Part shown: in pieces, positions 21,499 to 30,699 of the stretch
Position numbering within the stretch: the stretch's first letter is position 1
Layout: each line of letters opens with the position of its first letter
Source: Blasia pusilla
Lineage: Eukaryota; Marchantiophyta; Marchantiopsida; Blasiales
Assembly (NCBI GenBank): GCA_050084515.1
Contig: CM114272.1
Location: 38,874,001 to 38,938,000, forward strand
DNA length: 64,000 nt
Direction: 5' to 3'
Made by a program: the position numbers and the translations under genes
Notes under the pieces: model-generated
Database searches by the model: none
What the model saw: the letters and a program-made list of their open reading frames with translations, nothing else
Told to the model about the DNA's origin: nothing

Positions 21499-22727
21499 GG
21501 AGTAGATTGATGGTAGCTTGGATCGTGGATCAGTAGGATCTGGTTAGGGCAGATTGTGTACTCATCCATGGATGTTCGTGGCTTGTGGCCTATGTTGGAG
21601 GTGGTAATCTGGTTTGTGGTTGGTTGGGAAAGAAGCACCTTGCTGAGAGCTTTCCAACGTGCTTTAGATCGCCGGATTTCGTCAAGGGAGTTGGAAGTTA
21701 TCAAGGTTTGAAGATTCTGGTTCGTGTTCGACGGTTTTCTGATGTGGAGAGCTTGGAATGCGGAAGCTCTGTTGAAGCTCATCCAGATCGGGTGAGAGGT
21801 TCCTATTGCTACATGTATTGTGATCTCATGTGAAGCTTTGAGGCTTTGAGCAAGGAGCAAGCAAGCAAGCTTGCTTGCTTGGGCGTGAGGCAGTTTTTGC
21901 AGGATTTGTGAGTTGAGTGTTGCATAATTGGTCACCCATCTTTGGGCTATTCTGCCTGGAAGACGCTTAACTTATGAGTTCTTAACTATGCCAGTGTACA
22001 CACTAGTGTAGCTCATTTGGTGTTGTTTGGAGATATGTTAGGCGCTTTATGCATCTCGGGTTTTTGGTTGATGGACCTCTAGCGCATAGTACGGTCTAGC
22101 CTCTCCATGCAAGTGATATTTTCAGATGCTGCGAGTGGGACTAGCACGTCATCGACCAGCGGCAGAGTAGCTAATGCGTTAGAATTGTGTGGTGGGTTCT
22201 GTGGATTTAGGGGGCGCCACGTTTGGTGGATTGTGGTATCTTGATTTCCATTTGCGATTGGAGAGTTGTCGTTGGACTTCTTGTGTTTGGATCCCCTCCA
22301 TCGTTTCTTCTTGCTTGCGCGCCCATTGTTAGGATTGACGCTGATTTCTAGGGTAGTTTTACTCCTGTGTGCTACCGGTAGTCGGGCTGGAGTGATGACC
22401 AGCAGACCATGGGAGGCTTCTTGTGGTGATGATAGGTTAGGTTGCCTACACCCATAGCTAGTAGAGCTAGAATAGTACAGCAACATCGGCATCGACGTCA
22501 CTTGGTTACTTAGTGGTGGTGGTGCGGCATCGGCGTTGGTCATCACGGAGCTGTCTGGTGGTCTGGTTGGGGAACGTGGTGCGGACAGTGGTGGTTTTAC
22601 ACGAAGTGGATTGAGGTATCGACTACCATTTCCACTTCTGACGGTTGATGAAGAGGAGGACGAGGGTGTTCCAAACACTGAGTCTTCTACGTTGTTATCG
22701 AGTGTTGCAGCTCCATTGATTTGAGAC
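21499..22727 (+). other. Leader of the methyltransferase element
   Basis: About 1.2 kb between primer site and gag start. A perfect 24-bp palindrome (CAAGCAAGCAAG / CTTGCTTGCTTG) lies at 21858-21881. From about 22266 the gag frame is partly open (with a stop near 22458 and a TGA just before the gag ATG), so gag may originally have begun further upstream. A 242-codon ORF on the opposite strand (22079-22807) shows no family resemblance. Confidence 0.6.
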
Positions 22728-23990
22728 ATGGACCAAATATATGGGGCCATGAAGGGCCCACGACGATACTCGGGTGCAGTGGGCACCATAGAGTTGGAGG
22801 ACTTCATTCAGGAGTTTGATATATGGTGTGATATGCAGATGTTGCAGAACGCCACGTTGTTTACACCCTTCTTTGCTTGGAAGGGGTTGTTTGAGCACTT
22901 GGAGGGACCATCCATGGATGATTACCATGAGTTTAGGAAGGACCATGTTGCTGAGATTGAGGTGTGGAGACAATATTGGTCTCCAGACTATGTGTCTATC
23001 ACCCATGGTGGTATTGGTAGTAGTGCTCCTACTATGCCAGCCAGCCCGACGTTGAGTGGTACGAGTACGAGCCGGAGTGGGGGTACCAGTGGAGGTACTA
23101 GTGGAGGTACTAGTGCCCCACCATTGTTTAGCCCGGTTGCAGAGTTCTTCAAGAGGTTGAAGAAGAACTATCAGGGAGTGAAGACACAGAAGTCGAGGAG
23201 TCTTCAGGAATTTGAGCGAAAGACTGGTGAGAGTCTTCGTGAGGCATACACTCGTATGCGACGCTTGTTTTTAGTTACCCACGGTGTGGCTGAGGCTCAG
23301 GCAGTCCAATTTTGGTAAGGGATCTTGGACAGAGAGTTGCGCCGCAGGGTACGAGATGCTACTCTTATGAGTGATGATTCACCCACATTGACCCATGTGT
23401 TTGCTCTATCTTAGAAGATTGAGCTTAACATGGTGGAGGAGAGAGTGGTGACATCCGCATTCAGTAGGGATACAACTACTACTTCTCATGTTCAGTAGCC
23501 CACCTCACAGTCTCGTGGTAGTGGTGGTGGTGGTAGTAGTAGTGGGAGTTGTGGGGGGTACACACGACCTCAGTCAGGTCCTAGAGGGACACTTGCACAG
23601 AGACCATTGCCTTCATTTGCTGCCCCGCAGCAAGAACAGTCATGTTGGACATGTGGAGGTGATCATGTTGGGAGGTTTTGTCCCCAAGAGGATGGGAGAT
23701 GGACTTTGGAGGATGGGCTTTAGTCGGCCCCAACTTAGTGTGATCATTGCGGGAGACTAGGTCATCCTCGAGAGCGTTGCTTTGATCTTCATCCAGAGTT
23801 GAGATCAGGCCGCGGCCGTGGTGGAGTAGCTCCGAGAGGCCGAGGTGGTAGAGGTGGTAGGGGTGGTAGAGGTGGACTAGTGGTTGGAGAGCCTATGGTG
23901 GCTACCCCTACCACTACGACAGAGTCAGCTATGGCTGCCAGGATTGAGCAGTTGGAGTAGAAGTTGGCTACTATGGCTGGTATCCACCAT
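22728..23990 (+). pseudogene. gag of the methyltransferase element
   Basis: The open part starts at ATG 22728 (196 codons) with a capsid-like region (FEHLEGPSMDDYHEF; SLQEFERKTGESLREAYTRMRRL), then continues through TAA and TAG stops. Knuckle 1 is CWTCGGDHVGRFC (23643-23681), knuckle 2 is CDHCGRLGHPRERC (from 23739), in the same frame. A Gly-Arg-rich tail follows near 23810-23880. Stops at 23318 (TAA) and at five TAG codons lie mostly at likely Gln positions. Confidence 0.8.
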
Positions 23991-24246
23991 AGAGCAGGTT
24001 CGGGAGCAGGGGCTTCCACCTCTTATGGAGGGGATGATCTCTCTTATGGCGAGTGTAGCACAAGTTGAGGCATCAGCTACAATTACGAGAGGAGCCACTT
24101 GAGCGTCAAAGCCACGTGATGCTACCGTGGAGTTGGACCCACAGAGGGGTGAGGTTGGGAGGCAGGCTAGGCTTTCCCAGTCATTCTTGTTGTTTGAGGT
24201 GCTTAGTATTCCATCCATGGTTCCTACGTAGTCTATTGAGCCTACA

Positions 24247-25020
24247 GTGGGGATTGAGGCATCAACATCGCATGTAGTAGACACGGATGCAACATCCAGT
24301 GCAGCATTGCGGATGGCAACTTCAGTGTTGGGATCCCCATTGTTTTCGGCCACGCAGCTGATGGCTTTAGGAGTTGACTTAGCTCTTGTATTTCAGCTAG
24401 CAGCCACATTGTGTGAACGTGGGGATGTTACTGCTACACGTGTTGAGGTGGATGAGGGTGTTGTGGTGGAGCGACCCTCTATGTCAGGTATAGCATTGAG
24501 TACCAATGCTACTTGGCAGGCAGCAGCGGCAAAGATGGATGCATTACCAGCTCGGCCTGCCATTGATCGTGAGAGGCTTACACCTGGTGTCTGTATGTTG
24601 GACAACCGGAGTGGGATATTCCGATTGGTGAGTCCTACAAGACATGTGTATAGACCAGATAGAGTCTTGTTAGACTCTGGTGCCCAACCTTTGATGTTGG
24701 GAAAGGCGGCATGTATTGGTTTAGGTATTCGAAGGTCAGAGCTTGAGCCTTGCCCATTCTAGATTCAAACATCACTTGGAGGAGCCAATGATAGGTCTCA
24801 ATTCATGACACGGGAGAAGTTGTTTGTATAGTTGAGACCAGATCATGCAACTGATAGCTCACGGTTGGGAGTACCTGCAGTGGTCACATCAGTCGAGTCG
24901 TATGATGTACTAGTTGGAGGAGCAGTATTGTACCCGATGGGTTTTCAGATGGACTACTAGACTGAGACAACATCTTATAGACCTGGTTGGCAGTCCGAGG
25001 ATGGACGTATGAGCTAGGTT
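24247..25020 (+). pseudogene. Aspartic protease region of the methyltransferase element
   Basis: Open for 171 codons from 24247, in a different frame from gag. LLDSGAQPLML at about 24667-24699 is the DSGA catalytic motif; VLVGGAV near 24910 fits the second conserved strand. TAG stops follow at about 24760, 24829, 24958 and 25015. The region upstream of DSGA (Ala/Thr-rich) is a linker. Confidence 0.75.
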
Positions 25021-25023
25021 CCT

Positions 25024-26350
25024 GTGAGATTTATTTATGGGGCTCGACTAGGAGGGTCTTCCCCAAGTGTGGTAGCATCTGTGGCTGGTTTTAGTGTAGT
25101 CACTTGGCCAGGAGACTTTTTGGAGGGTAATCTTTTTGCTATGGATTCTCCTGTGCATGAGGAGGTAGAGGAGGTCCCTAGGTTTGCAGCAATGGCATCC
25201 TCATCATTGTATGTGCCACTTTGGAGTTCAGGCGGTGCACTACGGCAAGAGGCTGATCGCCTAGTGCATGAGGCTTGGTGTGAGGCTGTTATACCTCACG
25301 AGGAAGAGGAGGCCTCACGGGAGACTCCTACTTCTTGTCCAGTTGGGTTATCCCCTTTGGATACTACACCCATTGTATGGCATTATCCACCGGAGGACAT
25401 TTGTGTGTTAGATCTCTTTGGTGGGATTAGCATTGGTTTGGCTGCAGTGTTGCAGGCCGGTATTCCTGTGCGGAGATACGTGTAAGTGGAGCGAGATGAG
25501 ACGGCCCAGAGAGTCTCATCCCGACATATCGGTCAGTTGATGGGGAGATATCCTGAGTTTTTTCCGCCATCAGCTATTCGTGGGTACGAGCGTGCTTTGC
25601 CATCACACATTGCATTGTTGGGGGCGCAGGACCTTGAGAGGGTTGGTCCTGTGGATTTGGTGATTGCTGGATGACCATGTCAGGGTCATACACGTGCTGG
25701 TCGTGGTGAGGGATTACACGACCTTAGGTCTCGATTGTTGTGGGAGATGTTACGGGTGTTATGACATCTTCAGGTTCATCAGGCACGTGCTCCAGCTTAC
25801 ATTCTGAAGAATGTTCTATTGTTGGGTGACACTCGGACCCGGATGATGGCGAGTGTTCATGAGGTGCGATCTTGGATTGGACCAGCGTGTTGTTGGATGC
25901 AGCGCGAGTTGGCTCGCTTGCATATCATCCACGCTTGTGGTAGACAAACTTGTTGCCTAGGGAAGTTCTACGTCCAGCATATGATGGAGTGCAGCGGGAT
26001 CCTTGCCTTACAGTGGATAGTTTCTTGGATACTGGCGACTTTCTCAAGTGGTGAGGGTTATTGATCGGTCACCCATGGCAGTGATGAACAGTGTGGGCCA
26101 ACCTAGGATGGCACTACCCACATTTGTGAGTTTTCCCTCGTCACATGCCTATAGGGAAGGTGGTCCCGGGCTTGTATGGAATTCTCATGTGCGATAGTTA
26201 GTGGAGCCTAACACTGATGAGAGACAGCGTGCGATGGGATTTGCTACTGGTGTGACAGCGGTTCCTTCCATTTCTGAGGCTTCACGACGTCATGTGATGG
26301 GTCAGGCCATGGACCCGAATTGTTTGACCTGGATTTTGAGTCTTGGGATG
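25024..26350 (+). pseudogene. C5-cytosine DNA methyltransferase domain inside the gypsy polyprotein
   Basis: In the protease frame, DICVLDLFGGISIGLAA (Asp of motif I at 25411) is the AdoMet-binding motif, then a TAA and VERDETAQRVSSRH. Motif IV is PCQGHTRAGRGEGLHD with the catalytic Cys codon at 25678-25680; a TGA replaces the residue just before PCQ. Motif VI reads ILKNV (25801-25815) instead of ENV, so the catalytic Glu is now Lys. After a frameshift, LLDAARVGSLA..PRLWW (about 25887-25955) is motif VIII, and in a third frame VRVIDRSPMAV...ERQRAMGF...RRHVMGQAMDPN is motifs IX-X (26040-26330). The PCQGxxRAG and GQAMD blocks resemble Dnmt3/retro-methyltransferases. Family role: adds methyl groups to cytosine in DNA. 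This copy is inactive. Confidence 0.92.
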
Positions 26351-26590
26351 GCCAAGCAGCGTCGACTTCGGACTATGTCTATGGGTCTTCCACCCCTTGT
26401 GATGAGCTCAATGGCTACCGGGATGGTAGGGACATTGGCTGGGGGCGCGGAGAATAGTATTTTGCATCCTTGGAGTAAATGGGGTGTAATGGTTGGACAT
26501 GTGGAGTTGGTTGCTCATGCTGGTGGAGGAGTTATTTGCTTAGATGATGGTGTAGCTAAGGGTGTACCATCTTGTGAGGGGGTTGCCTAG

Positions 26591-28383
26591 CAGCCAATGG
26601 CGTCGTCCTCTCCCTCTAGTGTGCCAGTGGAGGAGACTTGGGAGCCATTACTTGGGCCCAAGCTTAGGGAAGGTGAGAAATGACGCTTGACACAATTCCT
26701 ACGTGCTTATAGGAGTTGTTTTGCCTTTAGCATGAAGGAGTTGGGTGCTTTGGTTGGACCCGGTATACGGATTGATTTGGCTAGTAATTCGCCAATGTTT
26801 TGTCGTCCCTACCGATATAGTGATATGGAGAGGGACCTGATTCAAAGTAGGACGTTGGACCTTTTGGAGGTTGGATTAGTGGAGTTGTCGCATGGAGAGT
26901 ATGCATCAGCCATTGTCATGCCTGCTAAAAAGGATGTGCATGGCAACTACACAGATAGGCAGATGTGTGGAGATTACCGTCCTATCAATCGGCAGACCAA
27001 GGCCGATAGGTATGCCATGCCTACATGTGAGGAGATCTTCGATGTGGTGGGACATGCAAATATTTTCAATACTTGGGATCTTCGGGCAAGATACCATCAG
27101 TTGCCAATTTGAGAGAGTGACAAGGCCAAGACAACATTTTGGAGTGTCAACTCTCATGGCAAGGATTGTTTGTACTAGTGGAAATTCTTACCCTTTGGGT
27201 TGAAGAATGCATCTGCCAAGTTCAGAGAGTGATGGACAGGATCCTAGCAGGGTTGGATTTTGTTTGGTGTTACATTGATGATATCTTGGTGTTCAGTATC
27301 ATGGTGGAGGAGCATCAGATACATTTGCAGATTGTGTTTAAGCGGTTGAAAGCTCATGGTCTACGTTTGCATCCAGGAAGGTGTAAGTTCTTCCATGAGG
27401 ATGTTGAGTACTGGGGTCATGTGATCTATCCAAGTGTTTTGGGAGTTCAGCAAGCAAAGGTGGAGGCTATTGCACTTATTCCTTGTCCGGTAGATGTGAG
27501 TAGAGTTTGGGAATTCATGGGACTGGCGAACTACTATCGGAGGTATGTGAAGGGATTTAGTGTTATGGCAAAGCCTTTGAACCAATTGTTGAAATCAGAT
27601 TAGGAGTGGCATTGGGGAGATCATCAGGAGAGAGCTTTTGTGGAGCTCAAGGCCCAGTTGGTGATGGCGCCTATCTTGAGGAGAACTATCAGAGGGCGCC
27701 CATTTTAGTTACACACTGATTGGAGTAGGTTGTGACTTGGAGCGGTGTTGACACAACATGATGATGAGCACATGGAGTTTGTGGTGGCCTATGCAAGTCG
27801 TTCGAATAATGCAGCGGAGTCGCGCTATAGTTCATATGAGGGAGAGTGCTTGGCAGTACTGTGGGATGTGGCACACTTTAGGTGTTACTTGTTTGGCACA
27901 CAGTTTACCCTTGTTACTGATCATCAGCCGCTCAAGTGGTTGATGGAGTCTGACAAGCTTACAGGGAAGCTTGCACGGTGGGCTCTTATCTTTCAGGAGT
28001 ATGACTTCCAGGTGGTACATAGACCTGGAGTTGCCAACCTTGATGTTGATGGGCTGAGTAGGAACCCATGTACTAGCCAAGGGGATGCAACTAGGGCTAG
28101 ATGGCATGGCGAGGTTGATGAGGAGATGGTGCCAAGTTGGCATGCATTTTCCTTTTTATGTTGGTTAGGGATGGACTCTAGTATGGAGGACCACATGACA
28201 TCTTACTCTAGTCAGAGGGTAGATGGCCAGCCTTCAGATCCTAAGGTTGGAGATGGTGGTATGGATCAGCATGATATTCATGATGATACGTTGGTGTTAG
28301 AGTTCCTACGGACCGGTAGGGTGCCAGGCATAGTGAGTGCCAAGGAGCGAGACCGTGTTCTTCAACGTGCTAAGAGGTATTGA
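26591..28383 (+). pseudogene. Reverse transcriptase and RNase H of the methyltransferase element
   Basis: RT begins near 26640 (WEPLLGPKL..., QFLRAYRSCFAFS). Fingers: SAIVMPAKKD and MCGDYRPINRQT. Palm: TWDLRARYHQLPI, then TGA at a likely CGA (Arg), TAG before WKFLPFGLKNA, and YIDDILVFS with catalytic Asp-Asp in 27271-27282. RNase H: LHTD near 27708, VAYASRSNNAAESRYSSYEGECLAVLW, VTDHQPLKWLM and the tail VVHRPGVANLDVDGLSRNP to about 28070. Two frames are needed. Confidence 0.88.
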
Positions 28384-29291
28384 TTGGAGGGAACACATAT
28401 TCTCCGTGTGTGGGAGGATGGTAGAGTACGAGTGGTGCCGCATTTGGCTCGGAGATAGCGCATTGTGCGACATGCCCATGAGGAGTTGGGACATTTTGGG
28501 GTAAAGCATACGTATAGCTTACTCCTTGGTCAGTATGGGTCGCGTGGCATGCATACTCAAGTGCAACAGTAGGTGTCACGTTGTATGGTTTGTGACCGGG
28601 TGAGGGGATCATTCAATGCCCCTACACCACAGTAACACCCCTCGCCTATTATGGGGTTACGTTACCGTTGGAGTGTGGACTTTGCGGGACCGTTACCGTT
28701 GACTGTACGGCATCATTGATATATGTTAGTGATGGTGGAGCACTTCTCCAAGTGGATTGAGTTGGTGGCATTACCTAAGAAGGCAAGTGAGGGAACGGCG
28801 TATGTGTTTCTTGATAGAAAGCTTAGTTATTTTGGTGCACCAGCTGAAGTGCTGACCAACCAGGGTACAAAGTTTTAGGGTGAGTTTCAGGTCTTGTGTG
28901 ACAAGGCGTTCATTGATCATCAGACCACGTCTCGAGATCATCCAGAGGCAGATGGTTTGGCTGAGCGTGTGGTTCAGACGGTGAAGAGGGCATTGCGCAA
29001 GTATGACCTACAGAAGGGGCATCTTGGAGACTGGGATATTCAGTTGCCATGGTTAGCCATGGGGTATAGGTTCAGTCGCCAAGCATCCTTGGCTTCCTTC
29101 TCACCTTATTTTCTGTTATACGGCCAAGACCCAGACTTGCCAGCAACAATTTTTCGGGAGTCTAGTGAGGTGGTGAACCTTGATGACCCAGAGATGTGGA
29201 TGAGAGTGTGTTCTCAGCGGGCATAGCTCTTTTGGAGAGTTATGCCAACAGCCTTTGAGAATCTTGCCATTGCTCAACACATGCTCAACAT
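28384..29291 (+). pseudogene. Integrase of the methyltransferase element
   Basis: HAHEELGHFG...CMVCDRV (28471-28600) is the HHCC domain. The first catalytic Asp is in SVDFAGPLP near 28680. The second lies where LTNQGTKF stands (near 28855); the expected Asp is Asn and Glu is Lys, both G-to-A changes. The third is in HPEADGLAERVVQTVKRALRKY (about 28940-29005). Stops: TAG, TAA and TGA at about 28456, 28570, 28633, 28717 and 28876. The fold continues to about 29270 (SFSPYFLLYGQDPDLP). Confidence 0.85.
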
Positions 29292-29735
29292 ATGGATACG
29301 TTGCGGTATGCAACCATTCAGGGTGGAGGTTATCGACCATCAATTCGTAGGTTCCATGTTGGGGACTATGTCTATTTGCAGCAGATTGCACCAACAACGT
29401 TGGATGTGACGGCAGGCCGCACTATTTTACGAGTGCGCGAGGTGTTAGCTTCTGGAGTTCTCATGTTGGAGGGTCATGATGGAGTTGTTTGGAAGGACCA
29501 TGTGCGTAATTGTGCGCCAGGTCATCTTCCAAATGTGGATGGTACTGTTGACCCAAGCTTACCCATGATACGTGCTAGCTTGAGGTGCATGTTGTGTGGG
29601 TCTGTTGGTAACGCAGCCCGTATGTTGGTGTGTGATCGGTGTTCTAGGGGTTGGCACATGATGTGTTTGACTCCATGTATGGATGTTGTTCCTACTGGAA
29701 GGTGGGTTTGTCCTCGATGTACTTACGAGATGTAG
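29292..29735 (+). pseudogene. Integrase C-terminal barrel fused to a PHD finger
   Basis: Open for 147 codons in a frame different from the integrase core. FHVGDYVYLQQ...ILRVREVLASGVLMLEGHDG fits the SH3-like integrase tail. It is followed by a complete Cys4-His-Cys3 PHD finger (29586-29720): CMLC, CDRC, WH, MMC, then WVCPRC, with TYEM and a stop. All eight zinc ligands are intact, unlike most of this element. PHD fingers commonly bind histone H3 tails. In this family's chromodomain relatives (element A) the same position carries a chromodomain, so a targeting role is a reasonable inference. Confidence 0.9.
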
Positions 29736-29902
29736 ATGACTTGATCTTTGCATGATATGGGTTATAGATGTGCGACTAACGATGGGGCAACCTAGCACCC
29801 GGCCTTCTGATTCGTGCACCCACGAAGGTGTATGGCATGTAGTAGATGTATAGGGCTACCTTGGGAGTTAGAGGGACCTAACCGCCAGTTAGGGAGGCGA
29901 GT
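29736..29902 (+). other. 3' untranslated region and polypurine tract
   Basis: Short spacer after the PHD stop, ending in GTTAGGGAGGCGAGT (29888-29902) directly before TGTGGTACAC. This purine-rich run supports 29903 as the true LTR start. Confidence 0.6.
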
Positions 29903-30376
29903 TGTGGTACACTTGTGTTTGTGGATGCTCTCGTCTATGTTATGTATGTATGTGAGTATGGTATGTTAGCGATGTATGTTGTATGACGATGTGGATTCGT
30001 ACGACAACTGTCATGACCATACGGATTATGTCGTAGAGTGTAGTGTGCTAGTAGAGGCCATACCTTATGTAGGGCCGTAGTGTCTAGGTAGAGATGCAGT
30101 TTCGTACATAGGGTTGGGGGTTACTCAGTTGAGGGTGACTTTTCCAACACGACCCGCTCTTAGGTTAGAGGATATAGTATGGAGTGCACTCAAAGAACAG
30201 TTAGTTCTTTGAGTTGAGCCTGTTTTGTTGGGAGTTAGCCTTGGTAGTGAGTAGAGCTCTTGGCTATGGTGGTTCCCGCAAGCTTCGACCTGGATTCTCC
30301 CATCGTGGAGTGGGTTTGGCTCGATTGTATGTGATTCTATACGTGTTTTATGACAGTAGATCTTTCACGAATTTCA
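29903..30376 (+). repeat. Full LTR of the methyltransferase element
   Basis: 474 bp, TGTGGTACAC to AATTTCA. Its last 368 bp equal the left partial LTR (21120-21487); its first 109 bp equal the piece at 30380-30488. TATA-like and self-priming complement are at 30172-30179 and 30203-30213. Confidence 0.8.
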
Positions 30377-30379
30377 AGT

Positions 30380-30488
30380 TGTGGTACACTTGCATTTGTG
30401 GATGCTCTCGTCTATGTTATGTATGTATGTGAGTATGGTATGTCAGCGATGTATGTTGTATGACGATGTGGATTTGCACGACACCTGT
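30380..30488 (+). repeat. Start of a second LTR joined head-to-tail to the first
   Basis: After AGT (30377-30379) the LTR start TGTGGTACAC recurs and runs 109 bp to CCTGT, where it stops just at the point where the left partial LTR begins. Together the two make one complete LTR. Confidence 0.8.
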
Positions 30489-30640
30489 TAGGGTCAATGT
30501 GCAACCCATCGAAGTCCGACGGGTTGCACAAGGTCTGTTAGGGTCAATGTGCAACCCGTTAGAGTTTGACAAGTTGCTAGACCCACTCTCTTTCTTGGGT
30601 GTGTCGAGCAACCTGTCGAAGTCCAACGGATTGCAAGAAA
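30489..30640. repeat. Tandem GCAACCC-palindrome array (insertion target)
   Basis: Three palindromes with conserved spacer ACAAGGTCTGTTAGGGTCAAT. The sequence left of the element (21087-21119, ...GGTTGCACAAGGCCTG) is the preceding unit of the same array, so the element interrupted it. Confidence 0.8.
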
Positions 30641-30699
30641 AAACGAAAATAGTTGCAGAAAAAAAAAGAAAAAAAGTTGCCTAAGTTTTTCAAACTTAC

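Larger units (their letters stand above)
21120..30488 (+). mobile_element. Ty3/gypsy element encoding a DNA methyltransferase and a PHD finger, circularly permuted
   Basis: Order: partial LTR (21120-21487), primer site, leader, gag with two CCHC knuckles, protease, C5-cytosine methyltransferase, RT, RNase H, integrase, PHD finger, polypurine tract, full LTR (29903-30376), AGT, start of a second LTR (30380-30488). The left LTR lacks its first 107 or so bases and the extra right piece is exactly that part, as expected if a 2-LTR circle was opened inside one LTR. No 5-bp TSD is present, and the flanks join into one continuous palindrome array. About 30 in-frame stops and several frameshifts make it inactive. 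Methyltransferase-bearing gypsy elements are known from streptophyte algae; I do not know of one with a terminal PHD. Confidence 0.9.

Noticed and set aside
22079-22807. Long minus-strand ORF (242 codons) in the leader of the methyltransferase element
   Set aside because: Low-complexity Ser/Pro/Asn composition, no domain, and it overlaps gag antisense; most simply a chance opening of the opposite strand.
22728-29225. TAG reassigned to glutamine (as in some green algae and ciliates)
   Set aside because: It would rescue many stops, but TAG also replaces Trp (for example TGG to TAG in motif VIII and in M1), TGA stops and frameshifts are common, TAA is rare, and the bZIP exon and M4 use CAG/TGG normally. 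Deamination explains it better.
21120-30376. Simple model with a 368-bp LTR starting TGTCATGACC
   Set aside because: It leaves no polypurine tract before the right LTR, no TSD, and the repeat at 30380-30488 unexplained. Kept only as the alternative.
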